Part shown: piece by piece, positions 35,961 to 44,355 of the stretch | Layout: every line of letters begins with the position of its first letter | Numbering within the stretch: position 1 is the first letter of the stretch | Assembly (NCBI RefSeq): GCF_016907555.1 | Contig: NZ_JAFBCE010000001.1 | Coordinates: 1,736,001 to 1,800,000 of the forward strand | Source: Microbacterium laevaniformans | Lineage (GTDB): Bacteria; Actinomycetota; Actinomycetes; Actinomycetales; Microbacteriaceae | DNA length: 64,000 bases | Reading direction: 5' to 3' | Made by a program: the position numbers and the translations under genes | The notes under the pieces: generated by a model | Told to the model about the DNA's origin: nothing | Seen by the model: the letters and a program-made list of their open reading frames with translations, nothing else | The model's database searches: none

Positions 35961-36758
35961 TCAGTCGCGGCGGGCGGCCGCGCTGAAGGGATTCGTGAGC
36001 TGTCGCGCGGCCTCGTTGAGTGCCGCCGCCACGGCCGCGATCCGCCGCTGGTCGGCTTCGGCCGCGGGCAGCCCCACGCCCAGGGCCAGCTGCGGATCGC
36101 CGGGCGCCCAGCCCTCCAACGGCACGGCCACCCCGACGATTCCGGGCAGCGACTCCTCGGCATCCAGAGCCCAGCCGCGCTCGCGCACGTCGGCGAGACG
36201 CTGCAGCAGCCCCGCGAGATCGCGCGCCGCCGCATCGGCGACCGACGGAAAGACGGCGTCGGCGCCCACGAGTTCGGTCACCTCGGCATCCGAGAGCGTG
36301 GACAGCATCGCCCGCCCCGTCGCACTCAACGCCGCCGGAAGGCGGGAGCCGAGCGGCGTGCCGATGCGCACCGCACGCGACCCCTCGTGCCGGGCGATGT
36401 AGAGCGCATCGGCCCCGTCGAGGATCGCGACCTGCACGAGCTCGCCCGCGAGGATCGGCGACGCATCGCACACGCCGTAGAACTCGCGCACCTGGTTGAA
36501 CTGCGCGGCGAAGGCTCCCCCGAGCTCTGCCGTCCGCAGGCCGAGGCGATACCCCTGCGCACCCCGCTCGATCATGCGAGCCGCCTCCAGCGCCAGGCAC
36601 AGGTTCGCGGTCGAGGACTTGGCCAGACCCAGCGCCGCCGCGATCTCGGTCAGCGTGAGCGGCCGCCTCGCCTCCGCGAGGAGTTCGAGCAGCCGGATGC
36701 CGCGAGTGACGGCGGGAGCGGGGTCGCGTGTAGCACGGTCGTCGAGGTCGTCGGTCAT
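35961..36758 (-). CDS. IclR family transcriptional regulator
   Basis: A 265-residue regulator: N-terminal winged helix (about 18-80; LTLTEIAAALGLAKSSTANLCLAL) and C-terminal IclR effector domain (about 95-250) with RIGTPLGSRLPAALSATGRAML and GIVGVAVPLEG, the usual ligand-pocket elements. GGAGG precedes the ATG. It lies between the permease gene and a 2-hydroxyacid dehydrogenase, all on the minus strand. Palindromes of one common pattern lie on both sides, so it probably controls the whole 33.7-38.9 kb cluster in response to the imported carboxylate or its product. Confidence 0.88.
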   Translation of the reverse strand: MTDDLDDRATRDPAPAVTRGIRLLELLAEARRPLTLTEIAAALGLAKSSTANLCLALEAARMIERGAQGYRLGLRTAELGGAFAAQFNQVREFYGVCDASPILAGELVQVAILDGADALYIARHEGSRAVRIGTPLGSRLPAALSATGRAMLSTLSDAEVTELVGADAVFPSVADAAARDLAGLLQRLADVRERGWALDAEESLPGIVGVAVPLEGWAPGDPQLALGVGLPAAEADQRRIAAVAAALNEAARQLTNPFSAAARRD

Positions 36759-36795
36759 GATCCTCCTTCACGACGCACGCCGCCGTGCGCCGATG

Positions 36796-37857
36796 TCAGT
36801 AGAACTCGACCGTATCGACAACAGCGTGCAACGCGGCGCCATCGAGCAGTCGCGTCGCGTCGGCGGCGAACCGCCGCGCGATCCGCTCTTCCTCCCGACT
36901 GTCCAGGGCCGCCGTGTGCGGACTCACCAGGACGCGGGGATGCGACCACAGCGGCGAGTCCTGCGCGAGCGGCTCCACCTCGAAGACATCCAGCGCGGCG
37001 AAGGAGACGGTGCCGTCGTCGAGAGCCCGCAGCAGTGCCGCCTCGTCGATGACGCTGCCGCGTCCGACGCTGGCGAGGATCAGGCCCGGACGCGCCCTCG
37101 ACAGGAGGGCGGCGTCGATGAGATGGTGGGTCTGCGTCGTGCCCGGCAGCGTCACCACGACGGCATCCACCTGAGAGATCGCCGACGCGAGCTCCTCGAG
37201 AGGCACGAGGCGGTCCACGGCCTCGACCGGTTCCCCCGAACGCGTCGTGCCCCACACCGTCGCGCCGAGAGCGGCGAAGCGCCGCGCACAGGCCGACCCG
37301 ATGCCGCCGAGCCCGACGATCAGCACGGTCATCTCGTCGAGCTGGCGCATCTGCCATCGCAGGGGCCACGTGCGCGAGTCCTGGTCGGCGCGCAGACGCG
37401 GCAGGTCCTTTGCACCGGCGAGCACGCCGAACACCGCGAACTCGGCGAGCGCTCCCCCGTGGACGCCGGCGGTGGTCGAGAAGACGATGCGCCGCAGCGC
37501 CTCGGGCGCAAGCGCCGCTTCCCGCACCTGCGCGCCGCCTCCGGCTGCCGTGGTCATGACCCACCGCAGCCGCGGATTGGCCGCGACCGTGCGTGCGAGC
37601 GCCGCCGGGTCGACATCCGGAATGCCGAAGAGGGCGTCTGCCGAGTCGACGAGGTCGTCGAAGCGGCGCTGCTCGGCGGGCGTGCGCCGGAACGCGGGGT
37701 CGCCCGACCAGTCGGCCGGGCCACGCATCGGGGGAACGAGGTCGGGCTCGCGGACCATCTCGACGCGCGGTTCGAGCTGCTCGATCAGCCGACAGAGCTC
37801 CTCCCGCAGCGGTACGGCGGCGACGGCGCGCAGTGTGCGGACGGCGTGATCCGACAT
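36796..37857 (-). CDS. D-isomer-specific 2-hydroxyacid dehydrogenase
   Basis: A 353-residue NAD(P)-dependent dehydrogenase. Rossmann motif GLGGIG at 182-187, catalytic Arg266 (VGRGSVID), Glu295 (EVEP) and His314 (SPHTAAL) are all present, so it should be active. It interconverts a 2-keto acid and a D-2-hydroxy acid; glyoxylate/hydroxypyruvate reductases are near relatives. It heads a minus-strand unit with the IclR gene and faces a divergent, frameshifted beta-hydroxyacid dehydrogenase across 101 bases containing two operator-like palindromes. Confidence 0.87.
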   Translation of the reverse strand: MSDHAVRTLRAVAAVPLREELCRLIEQLEPRVEMVREPDLVPPMRGPADWSGDPAFRRTPAEQRRFDDLVDSADALFGIPDVDPAALARTVAANPRLRWVMTTAAGGGAQVREAALAPEALRRIVFSTTAGVHGGALAEFAVFGVLAGAKDLPRLRADQDSRTWPLRWQMRQLDEMTVLIVGLGGIGSACARRFAALGATVWGTTRSGEPVEAVDRLVPLEELASAISQVDAVVVTLPGTTQTHHLIDAALLSRARPGLILASVGRGSVIDEAALLRALDDGTVSFAALDVFEVEPLAQDSPLWSHPRVLVSPHTAALDSREEERIARRFAADATRLLDGAALHAVVDTVEFY

Positions 37858-37905
37858 TCGTTTCCCTTCATCGGGTGGACGTGGTCGGCGGCCACTCTAT
37901 CGCAG

Positions 37906-37921
37906 GTTCATTTTACTGAAC
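37906..37921. promoter_or_regulatory. IclR-type operator copy B
   Basis: GTTCA-TTTTAC-TGAAC is a perfect 5-bp-arm inverted repeat in the divergent region between the 2-hydroxyacid dehydrogenase and the HIBADH-like gene. Its centre is 19 bases from that of copy C, so two dimers could sit on nearly the same face of the helix. Confidence 0.65.
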
Positions 37922-37924
37922 ACT

Positions 37925-37940
37925 GTCCATCCTGTTGGAC
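37925..37940. promoter_or_regulatory. IclR-type operator copy C
   Basis: GTCCA-TCCTGT-TGGAC is a second perfect inverted repeat, 19 bases on from copy B and 19 bases before the ATG of the HIBADH-like gene. Together the three sites define GTYCA-N6-TGRAY. Confidence 0.65.
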
Positions 37941-37958
37941 TTTGTTTACAGTGTCGTC

Positions 37959-38905
37959 ATGACATCGCCTCTTGCGGCCGAGGACGTCCGCCTCGGAATG
38001 ATCGGCACCGGCGCCATGGGCACGCCGATGGCTCACCATCTCATCCGCGCCCGCGGGCGTCTCGCGATCTGGTCGCGGATGCCGCGGCCCGATCTCGTCG
38101 AGCTCGGCGCGAGTCCCGTGGACACCCCCGGCGAACTGGCTGCGCACAGCGACGCCGTGCTCGTCATGCTCCCCGACCTCCCCGACCTCGAGAGGATCCT
38201 CGACGGCGATGACGGCCTGCTCGCCGGCGCCGAGGACCTGCTCCTGCTGATCGGGTCGACCTCGTCACCCACGGGCGTGCGCGCGATGGCCGAACGACTC
38301 GGCCGGCAGAGCAGCGGTCGCGTGCGGGTCGTGGACTGCCCGGTTTCGGGGGGCGTCGACGGGGCGAGCGCGGGCACGCTGTCGATCATGCTTGGCGGAG
38401 CGGATGCCGACGCCGCGCTGGCCGCGCAAATCCTCTCCCCCTGCGGCACTGCCGTCCACCTCGGCCCGCTCGGTGCCGGAGAGGTGGCGAAGGCCTGCAA
38501 TCAGCTCGTCGTGGCCGCGACCATCGTCGCCCTCGGGGAGGCCACCGAACTGGCCGCACGCTCGGGCTCGACCTCGACGCGCTGTGGTCGCTGCTGGCGG
38601 GCGGCTATGCGGGCTCGAACCTGCTGTCCAGCCGGAAGGACCGCCTCGTCGCCGGTGACGACAGCCCGTCGGGAGCCGCCGCCTACATGGTGAAGGATCT
38701 GGGCTTCGCCGCCGACGTCGCGGCATCCACACACACCACGACCGCCCTGCTGCCCGCGTTGCGCGCGGTCTTCGACGAGATCCTCACTGCGGGTCTCGGC
38801 GACCGTGACATCTCGGTCACACGGCGACTGACGGCGCGGCGTCATCCGACGCCCGCCACACCCGGGGCGGACTACGCTGAGAACGGAATCCCCGACCGAC
38901 CCTGA
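37959..38905 (+). pseudogene. Frameshifted 3-hydroxyisobutyrate-dehydrogenase-like gene
   Basis: The first frame gives a normal HIBADH N-terminus (GMIGTGAMGTPMAHHL, DCPVSGGVDGASAGTLSIM, GPLGAGEVAKACNQL). Near 38575, inside TCGGGCTCG, the reading shifts: the following LDLDALWSLLAGGYAGSN...AYMVKDLGFAAD continues perfectly in another frame to a stop at 38905. A single missing base explains it. Everything else, including the catalytic Lys of KACNQ, is intact, so the lesion is recent or a sequencing error. If restored it would oxidise a beta-hydroxy acid and complete the neighbouring catabolic cluster. Confidence 0.8.
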
Positions 38906-38915
38906 GGAGTTCGAC

Positions 38916-40409
38916 GTGCCCGAACAGACCGCTGCCGAGACCACAACGCCCGTGTCGCCCACGGCCAACATCGGAGTCGTCGGACTCGCGGTGATGGGCT
39001 CGAACCTGGCCCGCAATCTGGCGTCGCGCGAGGGCAACACCGTCGCGGTGTACAACCGTTCGCGCTCGAAGACCGACGAGCTCGTCGCGGAGCACCCCGA
39101 GGCCGGCTTCGTCCCCGCCTTCTCCTACGAGGAGTTCGCCGCCAGCCTGCAGAAGCCGCGCACGGCACTCATCATGGTCAAGGCCGGCGGCCCCACCGAC
39201 GCCGTCATCGATGAGCTCATGAAGGTCTTCGAGCCCGGCGACATCATCATCGACGGCGGAAACGCGCTGTTCACCGACACCATCCGTCGCGAGAAGGCCG
39301 TGCGAGAGCGCGGCTTCAATTTCGTGGGCATGGGTGTCTCCGGCGGTGAGGAGGGCGCGCTCCTCGGCCCGTCGCTCATGCCCGGCGGCCCCGACGAGGC
39401 CTGGGTCACGCTCGGTCCCATCCTGCGCTCGATCGCGGCGGTCGCCGAAGGCGAGCCCTGCGTCACCCACATCGGACACGACGGTGCCGGCCACTTCGTG
39501 AAGATGGTGCACAACGGCATCGAGTACGCCGACATGCAGCTGATCGCGGAGGCTTACGACCTCATCCGTCGCGCCACGGGCGCGTCGCCCGCCGAGATCG
39601 CCGATGTCTTCGCCGAGTGGAACACGGGCGAGCTGGAGAGCTATCTGATCGAGATCACCGCCGAGGTGCTGCGCCAGGTCGACGCCGAGACCGGCACGCC
39701 GCTGGTCGATGTCATCCTCGACCAGGCCGGCGCGAAGGGCACCGGAGGGTGGACCGTGCAGACCGCGATCGACCTGGGAGTTCCCGTCTCGGGCATCGCC
39801 GAGGCCGTTTTCGCCCGATCGCTGTCGAGCCACCCCGAACAGCGTTCCATCTCCGGCGCACTGCCGGGTCCCGACGACTCGACCGGCGAGCACCTCACCG
39901 GCGCCGACGCGGACGCCTTCATCGAGCAGGTGCGGCTGGCCCTCTACGCGTCGAAGATCGTCGCGTACTCGCAGGGATTCGACGAGATCCGCGCCGGCGC
40001 CGCGCACTACGACTGGTCGATCGACCTCGGCGCGGTCAGCAAGATCTGGCGCGCCGGCTGCATCATCCGCGCCCAGTTCCTCAACCGGATCGCCGACGCT
40101 TACGAAGCCGAGCCGGACCTTGCCGTTCTGCTGACGGCGCCGTACTTCGTCGACGCGCTGACGCGCGCACAGGACGCGTGGCGCAACATCGTCGCGCTGG
40201 CTGCCGCCGCCGGCATCCCCGCTCCCGCCTTCTCGTCGTCGCTGGCGTACTACGACGGACTGCGCGCGCGGCGCCTGCCCGCCGCCCTGATCCAGGGCCA
40301 GCGCGACTTCTTCGGTGCGCACACCTACAAGCGCATCGACAAGGACGGCACCTTCCACACGCTGTGGTCGGGCGACCGCACCGAGGTCGAGGCCGAAGAC
40401 ACCCACTGA
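38916..40409 (+). CDS. gnd: 6-phosphogluconate dehydrogenase, decarboxylating
   Basis: A 497-residue pentose-phosphate enzyme converting 6-phosphogluconate to ribulose 5-phosphate and CO2. The NADP motif GLAVMGSNLARN is at about 23-34; the signature FVGMGVSGGEEGALLGPSLMPGG and the catalytic GHFVKMVHNGIEY are intact. The C-terminal KRIDKDGTFHTLWSGD is typical. The start is a GTG preceded by GAGGAG with a 6-base spacer. It lies just after the frameshifted HIBADH gene and completes the route from gluconate via gntP and gntK. Confidence 0.95.
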   Translation: MPEQTAAETTTPVSPTANIGVVGLAVMGSNLARNLASREGNTVAVYNRSRSKTDELVAEHPEAGFVPAFSYEEFAASLQKPRTALIMVKAGGPTDAVIDELMKVFEPGDIIIDGGNALFTDTIRREKAVRERGFNFVGMGVSGGEEGALLGPSLMPGGPDEAWVTLGPILRSIAAVAEGEPCVTHIGHDGAGHFVKMVHNGIEYADMQLIAEAYDLIRRATGASPAEIADVFAEWNTGELESYLIEITAEVLRQVDAETGTPLVDVILDQAGAKGTGGWTVQTAIDLGVPVSGIAEAVFARSLSSHPEQRSISGALPGPDDSTGEHLTGADADAFIEQVRLALYASKIVAYSQGFDEIRAGAAHYDWSIDLGAVSKIWRAGCIIRAQFLNRIADAYEAEPDLAVLLTAPYFVDALTRAQDAWRNIVALAAAAGIPAPAFSSSLAYYDGLRARRLPAALIQGQRDFFGAHTYKRIDKDGTFHTLWSGDRTEVEAEDTH

Positions 40410-40420
40410 CCGCCGGCGGC

Positions 40421-40461
40421 GCGGCTGAGCAGGGGCGTTTCGGCGCGCTCTGCTCAGCCGC
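40421..40461. terminator. Bidirectional hairpin between gnd and corA
   Basis: A perfect 12-bp stem (GCGGCTGAGCAG at 40421-40432, CTGCTCAGCCGC at 40450-40461) with a 17-base loop sits between two convergent genes. There is no long U tract, common for high-G+C terminators. Confidence 0.75.
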
Positions 40462-40473
40462 GAGTCGAAAGGC

Positions 40474-41487
40474 CTAGATCCAGTCCTTCTTCTTGAAGAC
40501 CAGATACAGCCCCGTGCTGACAGCCGCCATGAGCGCGATGGCGAAGGGGTACCCCCACGGCCATGACAGTTCGGGCATGTCGTGGAAGTTCATGCCGTAG
40601 ATGCCGGCAACGAGCGTCGGCGCGAAGCCGATGGCGGCCCAGGACGAGATCTTCTTGACCTGATCGTTCTGCTCGATGCTCGTGCGCGTCATCTCGCTCA
40701 TCTGGTCGTTGCGTCGCTGGTCGACGATCGTCGCGTCGATCGTCAGCGCATTGTCGAGGGTTTCGCGAAACGCCGCCACTCGCGCATCGATGTAGCGGGC
40801 ACGATCGGCGATCTCCCGGTATCCGGGGGCCTCGCCACTCGGCATCCGTGTACTCACGTAGTGCTCCAGGCGGTCCATCATCGCCGGCAGCGGAGCCGTC
40901 GCATGGCGCAGATCGATGACTTCGCGCTGCGGCGCGAAGATGCGACGGGAGACGCCCTCGTCTTCGGCGAAGAGCTGCTCCTCGATCTCGTCGATGTCGT
41001 GCTCGATCTCGTCCATGACGGACCGGTACCCGCGCGTGACGTACTCGAACGTTCCCCAGAGCACGCCCAGGGGCCCTCGAGCCGCGATGTCGGGATGCTC
41101 GTCGAGCAGCGCCCGGAGCCGATCGATGTCGACCGCGCCGCCGCCGGAGATGACGACGAAGAAGTCGGGGCCGACGAAGAGGTCGACTTCGCGGCACTGC
41201 ACCGTCTCGGTCGGCTCGTCGTACTGGGAGGGCTGGACGACGACGAACAGGTGATCGCCGAAGCGCTCGAGCTTCGACCGCTGATGAGTGCGCAGCGCCG
41301 TCGCGACGCCGAGCCGTTCCAGCTGCAGCACGTCGGCGAGCGCACTCACCTCGTCAGCACTCGGGGCACTCAGGCCGACCCAGAGCATCCCGCCCCGGCG
41401 TCGCGCCTCGGCGAGCGCATCGGCCGGAGCGGCGTCGGTGGGGTGAGCGATGCCGCCGTCGTAGACGACGCACTGGGGTTGAGCCAT
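40474..41487 (-). CDS. corA: CorA-type magnesium/cobalt channel
   Basis: A 337-residue protein: large cytoplasmic alpha/beta-plus-helical N-terminus, two C-terminal membrane helices, and the selectivity motif GMN at 298-300 (GIYGMNFHDMPEL), followed by the short periplasmic loop. The C-terminus KKKDWI is family-typical. It forms a pentameric Mg2+ channel. It is convergent with gnd and separated from the downstream ABC cluster. Confidence 0.93.
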   Translation of the reverse strand: MAQPQCVVYDGGIAHPTDAAPADALAEARRRGGMLWVGLSAPSADEVSALADVLQLERLGVATALRTHQRSKLERFGDHLFVVVQPSQYDEPTETVQCREVDLFVGPDFFVVISGGGAVDIDRLRALLDEHPDIAARGPLGVLWGTFEYVTRGYRSVMDEIEHDIDEIEEQLFAEDEGVSRRIFAPQREVIDLRHATAPLPAMMDRLEHYVSTRMPSGEAPGYREIADRARYIDARVAAFRETLDNALTIDATIVDQRRNDQMSEMTRTSIEQNDQVKKISSWAAIGFAPTLVAGIYGMNFHDMPELSWPWGYPFAIALMAAVSTGLYLVFKKKDWI

Positions 41488-41532
41488 GACAGCAACCCTA
41501 GGCCCGCCGGGCGGCCCCGCTCCTCATCGCTC

Positions 41533-42267
41533 TCATGCCGTGATGTCGGTGACGGTGCCCTTATCGAGCCGCAGCCGGCGACGGGCGCGGCGCGCGACGG
41601 CCGAGTCGTGGGTGACGACGACGAGGGTCAGCCCCTCGGCGGAGAGACGTTCGAGCACCACGAGGATCTCGTCGCGCATCGACTCATCCAGATTCCCCGT
41701 CGGCTCATCCGCCAGCAGCACGCGCGGGCGCTGGGCGATGGCCCGCGCGATCGCCACCCGCTGCTGCTGCCCGCCGGAGAGCTCCCCCGGACGGTGGCTG
41801 CCGCGATCGGAGAGGCCGACGTGCGCGAGGGCCTCCTCGACACGGGTGTGACGGTCGGCACTGTCCAGACGCAGCGGTTCCAACCCCATGGCGACGTTCT
41901 CCGCCGCGGTGAGCGTGGGAATGAGCTTGAAGGCCTGGAACACGAAGCCGATCTCGTGCGCGCGCACCTTCTGCAGGTCCGTCGCGGATGCCGCCGCGAG
42001 GTCGGTGTCGCCGAGTAGCACCGTTCCGCTGGTCGGGACGTCGAGCGCACCGAGCATCTGAAGCAGGGTCGACTTGCCCCCACCCGTGGGACCCTGGATC
42101 GTCGCGAACTCTCCTGCCTCGATCTGCAGGTCGACCCCCGTCAAGGCCTTCACCTCCCTGCCCTTCTGACGGTAGGTCTTCGTCACGGACGTCAAGCGAT
42201 AGGCCGCTCCCGCCGCGGTCGGCGCAGGGGTAGCGATGGTGTCATCGATCACGGTCATGTCGGTCAT
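41533..42267 (-). CDS. ABC transporter ATPase of MacB/LolD type
   Basis: A 244-residue ATPase: Walker A GPTGGGKST near residue 60, LSGGQQQRVAIARAI signature, Walker B VLLADEPTGNLD and the H-loop VTHD. The ETAGE-like IEAGEFATIQGPTGGGKSTLLQMLGALD context is that of the MacB/LolD group, which power mechanotransmission rather than import. Its permease partner directly upstream on the strand is broken, so the ATPase may now lack its partner or serve another permease. Confidence 0.9.
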   Translation of the reverse strand: MTDMTVIDDTIATPAPTAAGAAYRLTSVTKTYRQKGREVKALTGVDLQIEAGEFATIQGPTGGGKSTLLQMLGALDVPTSGTVLLGDTDLAAASATDLQKVRAHEIGFVFQAFKLIPTLTAAENVAMGLEPLRLDSADRHTRVEEALAHVGLSDRGSHRPGELSGGQQQRVAIARAIAQRPRVLLADEPTGNLDESMRDEILVVLERLSAEGLTLVVVTHDSAVARRARRRLRLDKGTVTDITA

Positions 42268-42306
42268 TCCTTCGAGATGGTGGATGTCGGTGGGGGGCCG
42301 GGGCGC

Positions 42307-43574
42307 TCACGAGACCGCCCGTAATGCTTCCGCGGGACTGAGACGGGCGGCACGCCAGCCACCGAACACGCCGGCGATCAGACCGCCGAGGACGGCGAGC
42401 ACGAGAGCGAGCCCGACGATCCAGAGCGACAGCGGCGCGTGCAGGGCGATCTCGGTTGTCGTCTGCGCCAGCTGACCGCCGAACCCGCTTCCCCCGCCGC
42501 GACCCCCCCCCCGCCCGGACCTCGGCCGGCGGTCGCGCCCGCCGAGGCCGACACCGTGGGGGCGATGATGTTGATGATCAGCGCGCCGATGAGGCCGAGC
42601 GCCACGCCGATGACACCGCCGATGAGGGCCTGGACCACGGACTCCCCCGCCACCTGGCCGACCACACGCGCGTTGGACCACCCGATGGCCTTCAGCGTGC
42701 CCAGCTCACGGGTGCGTCGGGAGATACCCGAGATCGTGAACAGAACCGCGAGAGCGACGGCCACCACGAGGACGATGATCGACAGCCACGTGCCCAGGTT
42801 CGTGATCAGCGAGCTCGCGCTGGCGAGCGAACCCGAGACGGTCGAGGCAAGGTCCGACTGCGAGCTGACGGTCGCCGTGGGGAGGGCGGCCGTGAGCGCG
42901 GACTGGATCGCGGCGATGCGATCGCTCGAGCCGGCCTGCACGTACACCGTGGAGACGACGTCGCCCGCGCCGGAGAGCTTCTGTGCGACATCGAGCGGAA
43001 TGTAGACGTTGGCGGCGGTGTCGGCGGACGAGGACGCGGACGCGACGATCCCGACGATCTGGAACGGCGTCCCCGCCACATCGATGGTGCCGCCCACGGC
43101 GAGAGAGGCACTGGCCGCGTAGGTCGCGTCGACCACGGCGACATCCGTACCCGCGTCAGAAGAGGTGAGCGCGCGTCCGCCGCTGACGGTGGCAGCCGTC
43201 AACGTCCCCGCGGCGGTGGCGCCGGGGTCGACGCCGAGCACGCTGAAGGAATCCACGCCGAAGGAGTCCCCTGGAATCCCCCGCCACCGCCCTCGCCGCC
43301 CTGACCGCGACTGCCCTCGCCCGCTTGCGGCGCGGTCTGCGCGCCGCCCTCAGCGGTGCCGGACTGGCGCTGCGTCGCGCACGCCCGCGGACAGCGCGTT
43401 GACCATGATGACCAGCGCGACCGCGACGGCCAGGCCGATCGCCACGATCGTGGTCTGCTTCTTGCGGTCGGACAGCTCACGGCGCAGATACGTCCAATAC
43501 CGCGATCGAAGGGCGACTGAGGACGTGGCTATGAGCCACTCGGCAGAGCCTGCCGCAATCCACAGCGGGCTCAT
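42307..43574 (-). pseudogene. MacB/FtsX-type ABC permease with at least three lesions
   Basis: The N-terminus (SRYWTYLRRELSDRKKQTTIV... first membrane helix ... NALSAGVRDA) runs into a stop after HR. The frame then jumps to SGTAEGGAQTAPQAGEG...GGGGGFQG, and again to DSFGVDSFSVLGVDPG. Between these parts roughly 100 residues of the usual extracellular MacB domain are missing. A third break falls at a run of ten C at 42503-42512, after which GGQLAQTTTEIALHAPLSLW...SPAEALRAVS ends normally. No single read gives a working permease. Assembly errors could contribute. Confidence 0.75.
42503..42512. repeat. Ten-C homopolymer at a reading-frame break
   Basis: The run sits in the glycine-rich loop of the ABC permease. 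Eight or eleven bases would keep the frame to the last membrane helix, but ten breaks it. It is a candidate slippage or sequencing-error site. Confidence 0.7.
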
Positions 43575-43620
43575 AGCGCGGCGCATAGGTTCTTCACAGC
43601 ACCGACAGCACAATGGAGCC

Positions 43621-44355
43621 ATGACCGCTCTCGCCGCCTCCCCTGTCCTGCACCGCCCAGACGGGTCGGCCCTTCGCGTCCTCGTCGTCGACGACGAGCA
43701 GATGCTCACGGACCTGCTCTCGATGGCGCTGCGCATGGAGGGCTGGGAGGTCCGCACGGCGGGGTCGGGATTCGACGCGCTCGCGCAGGCGCGCGAGTTC
43801 GATCCCGACGCCATGGTGCTCGACATCATGATGCCCGACCTCGACGGCATGTCGGTGCTGCAGCGACTGCGTCACGCCGGCAACGATGTGCCGGTGCTTT
43901 TCCTCACGGCGAAGGATGCCGTCGCAGACCGCGTCGCGGGCCTCACCGCCGGCGGCGACGACTACGTCACCAAACCGTTCAGCCTGGAAGAGGTCGTCGC
44001 GCGTCTGCGCGGTCTGATGCGCCGCGCCGGCACCGCGACAGCGGGCGGCGCCGACCCCGTCCTGCGCGTCGGTGAGCTGACGCTGAACGAGGACTCCCAT
44101 GAGGTCATGCGCGGCGACACCGAGATCGAGCTGACGCCGACGGAGTTCGAGCTGTTGCGCTTCCTCATGCGCAACCAGCGTCGCGTCGTGTCGAAGGCCC
44201 AGATCCTGGACCGCGTCTGGAACTACGACTTCGGCGGACGCTCGTCGGTCGTGGAGCTGTATATCTCCTACCTGCGGAAGAAGATCGACGCGGGCCGTGA
44301 CCCGCTCATCCACACGGTGCGCGGCGTGGGCTACATGATCAAAGCTCCGCAGTGA
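43621..44355 (+). CDS. OmpR/PhoB-family response regulator
   Basis: A 244-residue regulator: receiver domain (about 18-130) with acidic pocket DDE (24-26), phospho-acceptor Asp68 (MVLDIMMPD), Thr in LTAKD and Lys in YVTKPF, then a winged-helix DNA-binding domain (about 150-240; SVVELYISYLRKKID). GGAG precedes the ATG. The partner kinase follows with a GTGA overlap. It is divergent from the broken ABC operon, which may have been its target, as is common for such pairs. Confidence 0.94.
   Translation: MTALAASPVLHRPDGSALRVLVVDDEQMLTDLLSMALRMEGWEVRTAGSGFDALAQAREFDPDAMVLDIMMPDLDGMSVLQRLRHAGNDVPVLFLTAKDAVADRVAGLTAGGDDYVTKPFSLEEVVARLRGLMRRAGTATAGGADPVLRVGELTLNEDSHEVMRGDTEIELTPTEFELLRFLMRNQRRVVSKAQILDRVWNYDFGGRSSVVELYISYLRKKIDAGRDPLIHTVRGVGYMIKAPQ

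Noticed and set aside
37914..37956. Second inverted repeat ACACTGT...ACAGTGT spanning the HIBADH-like promoter
   Set aside because: Arms are 22 bases apart and overlap the better-supported IclR-type sites; I treat it as coincidental.
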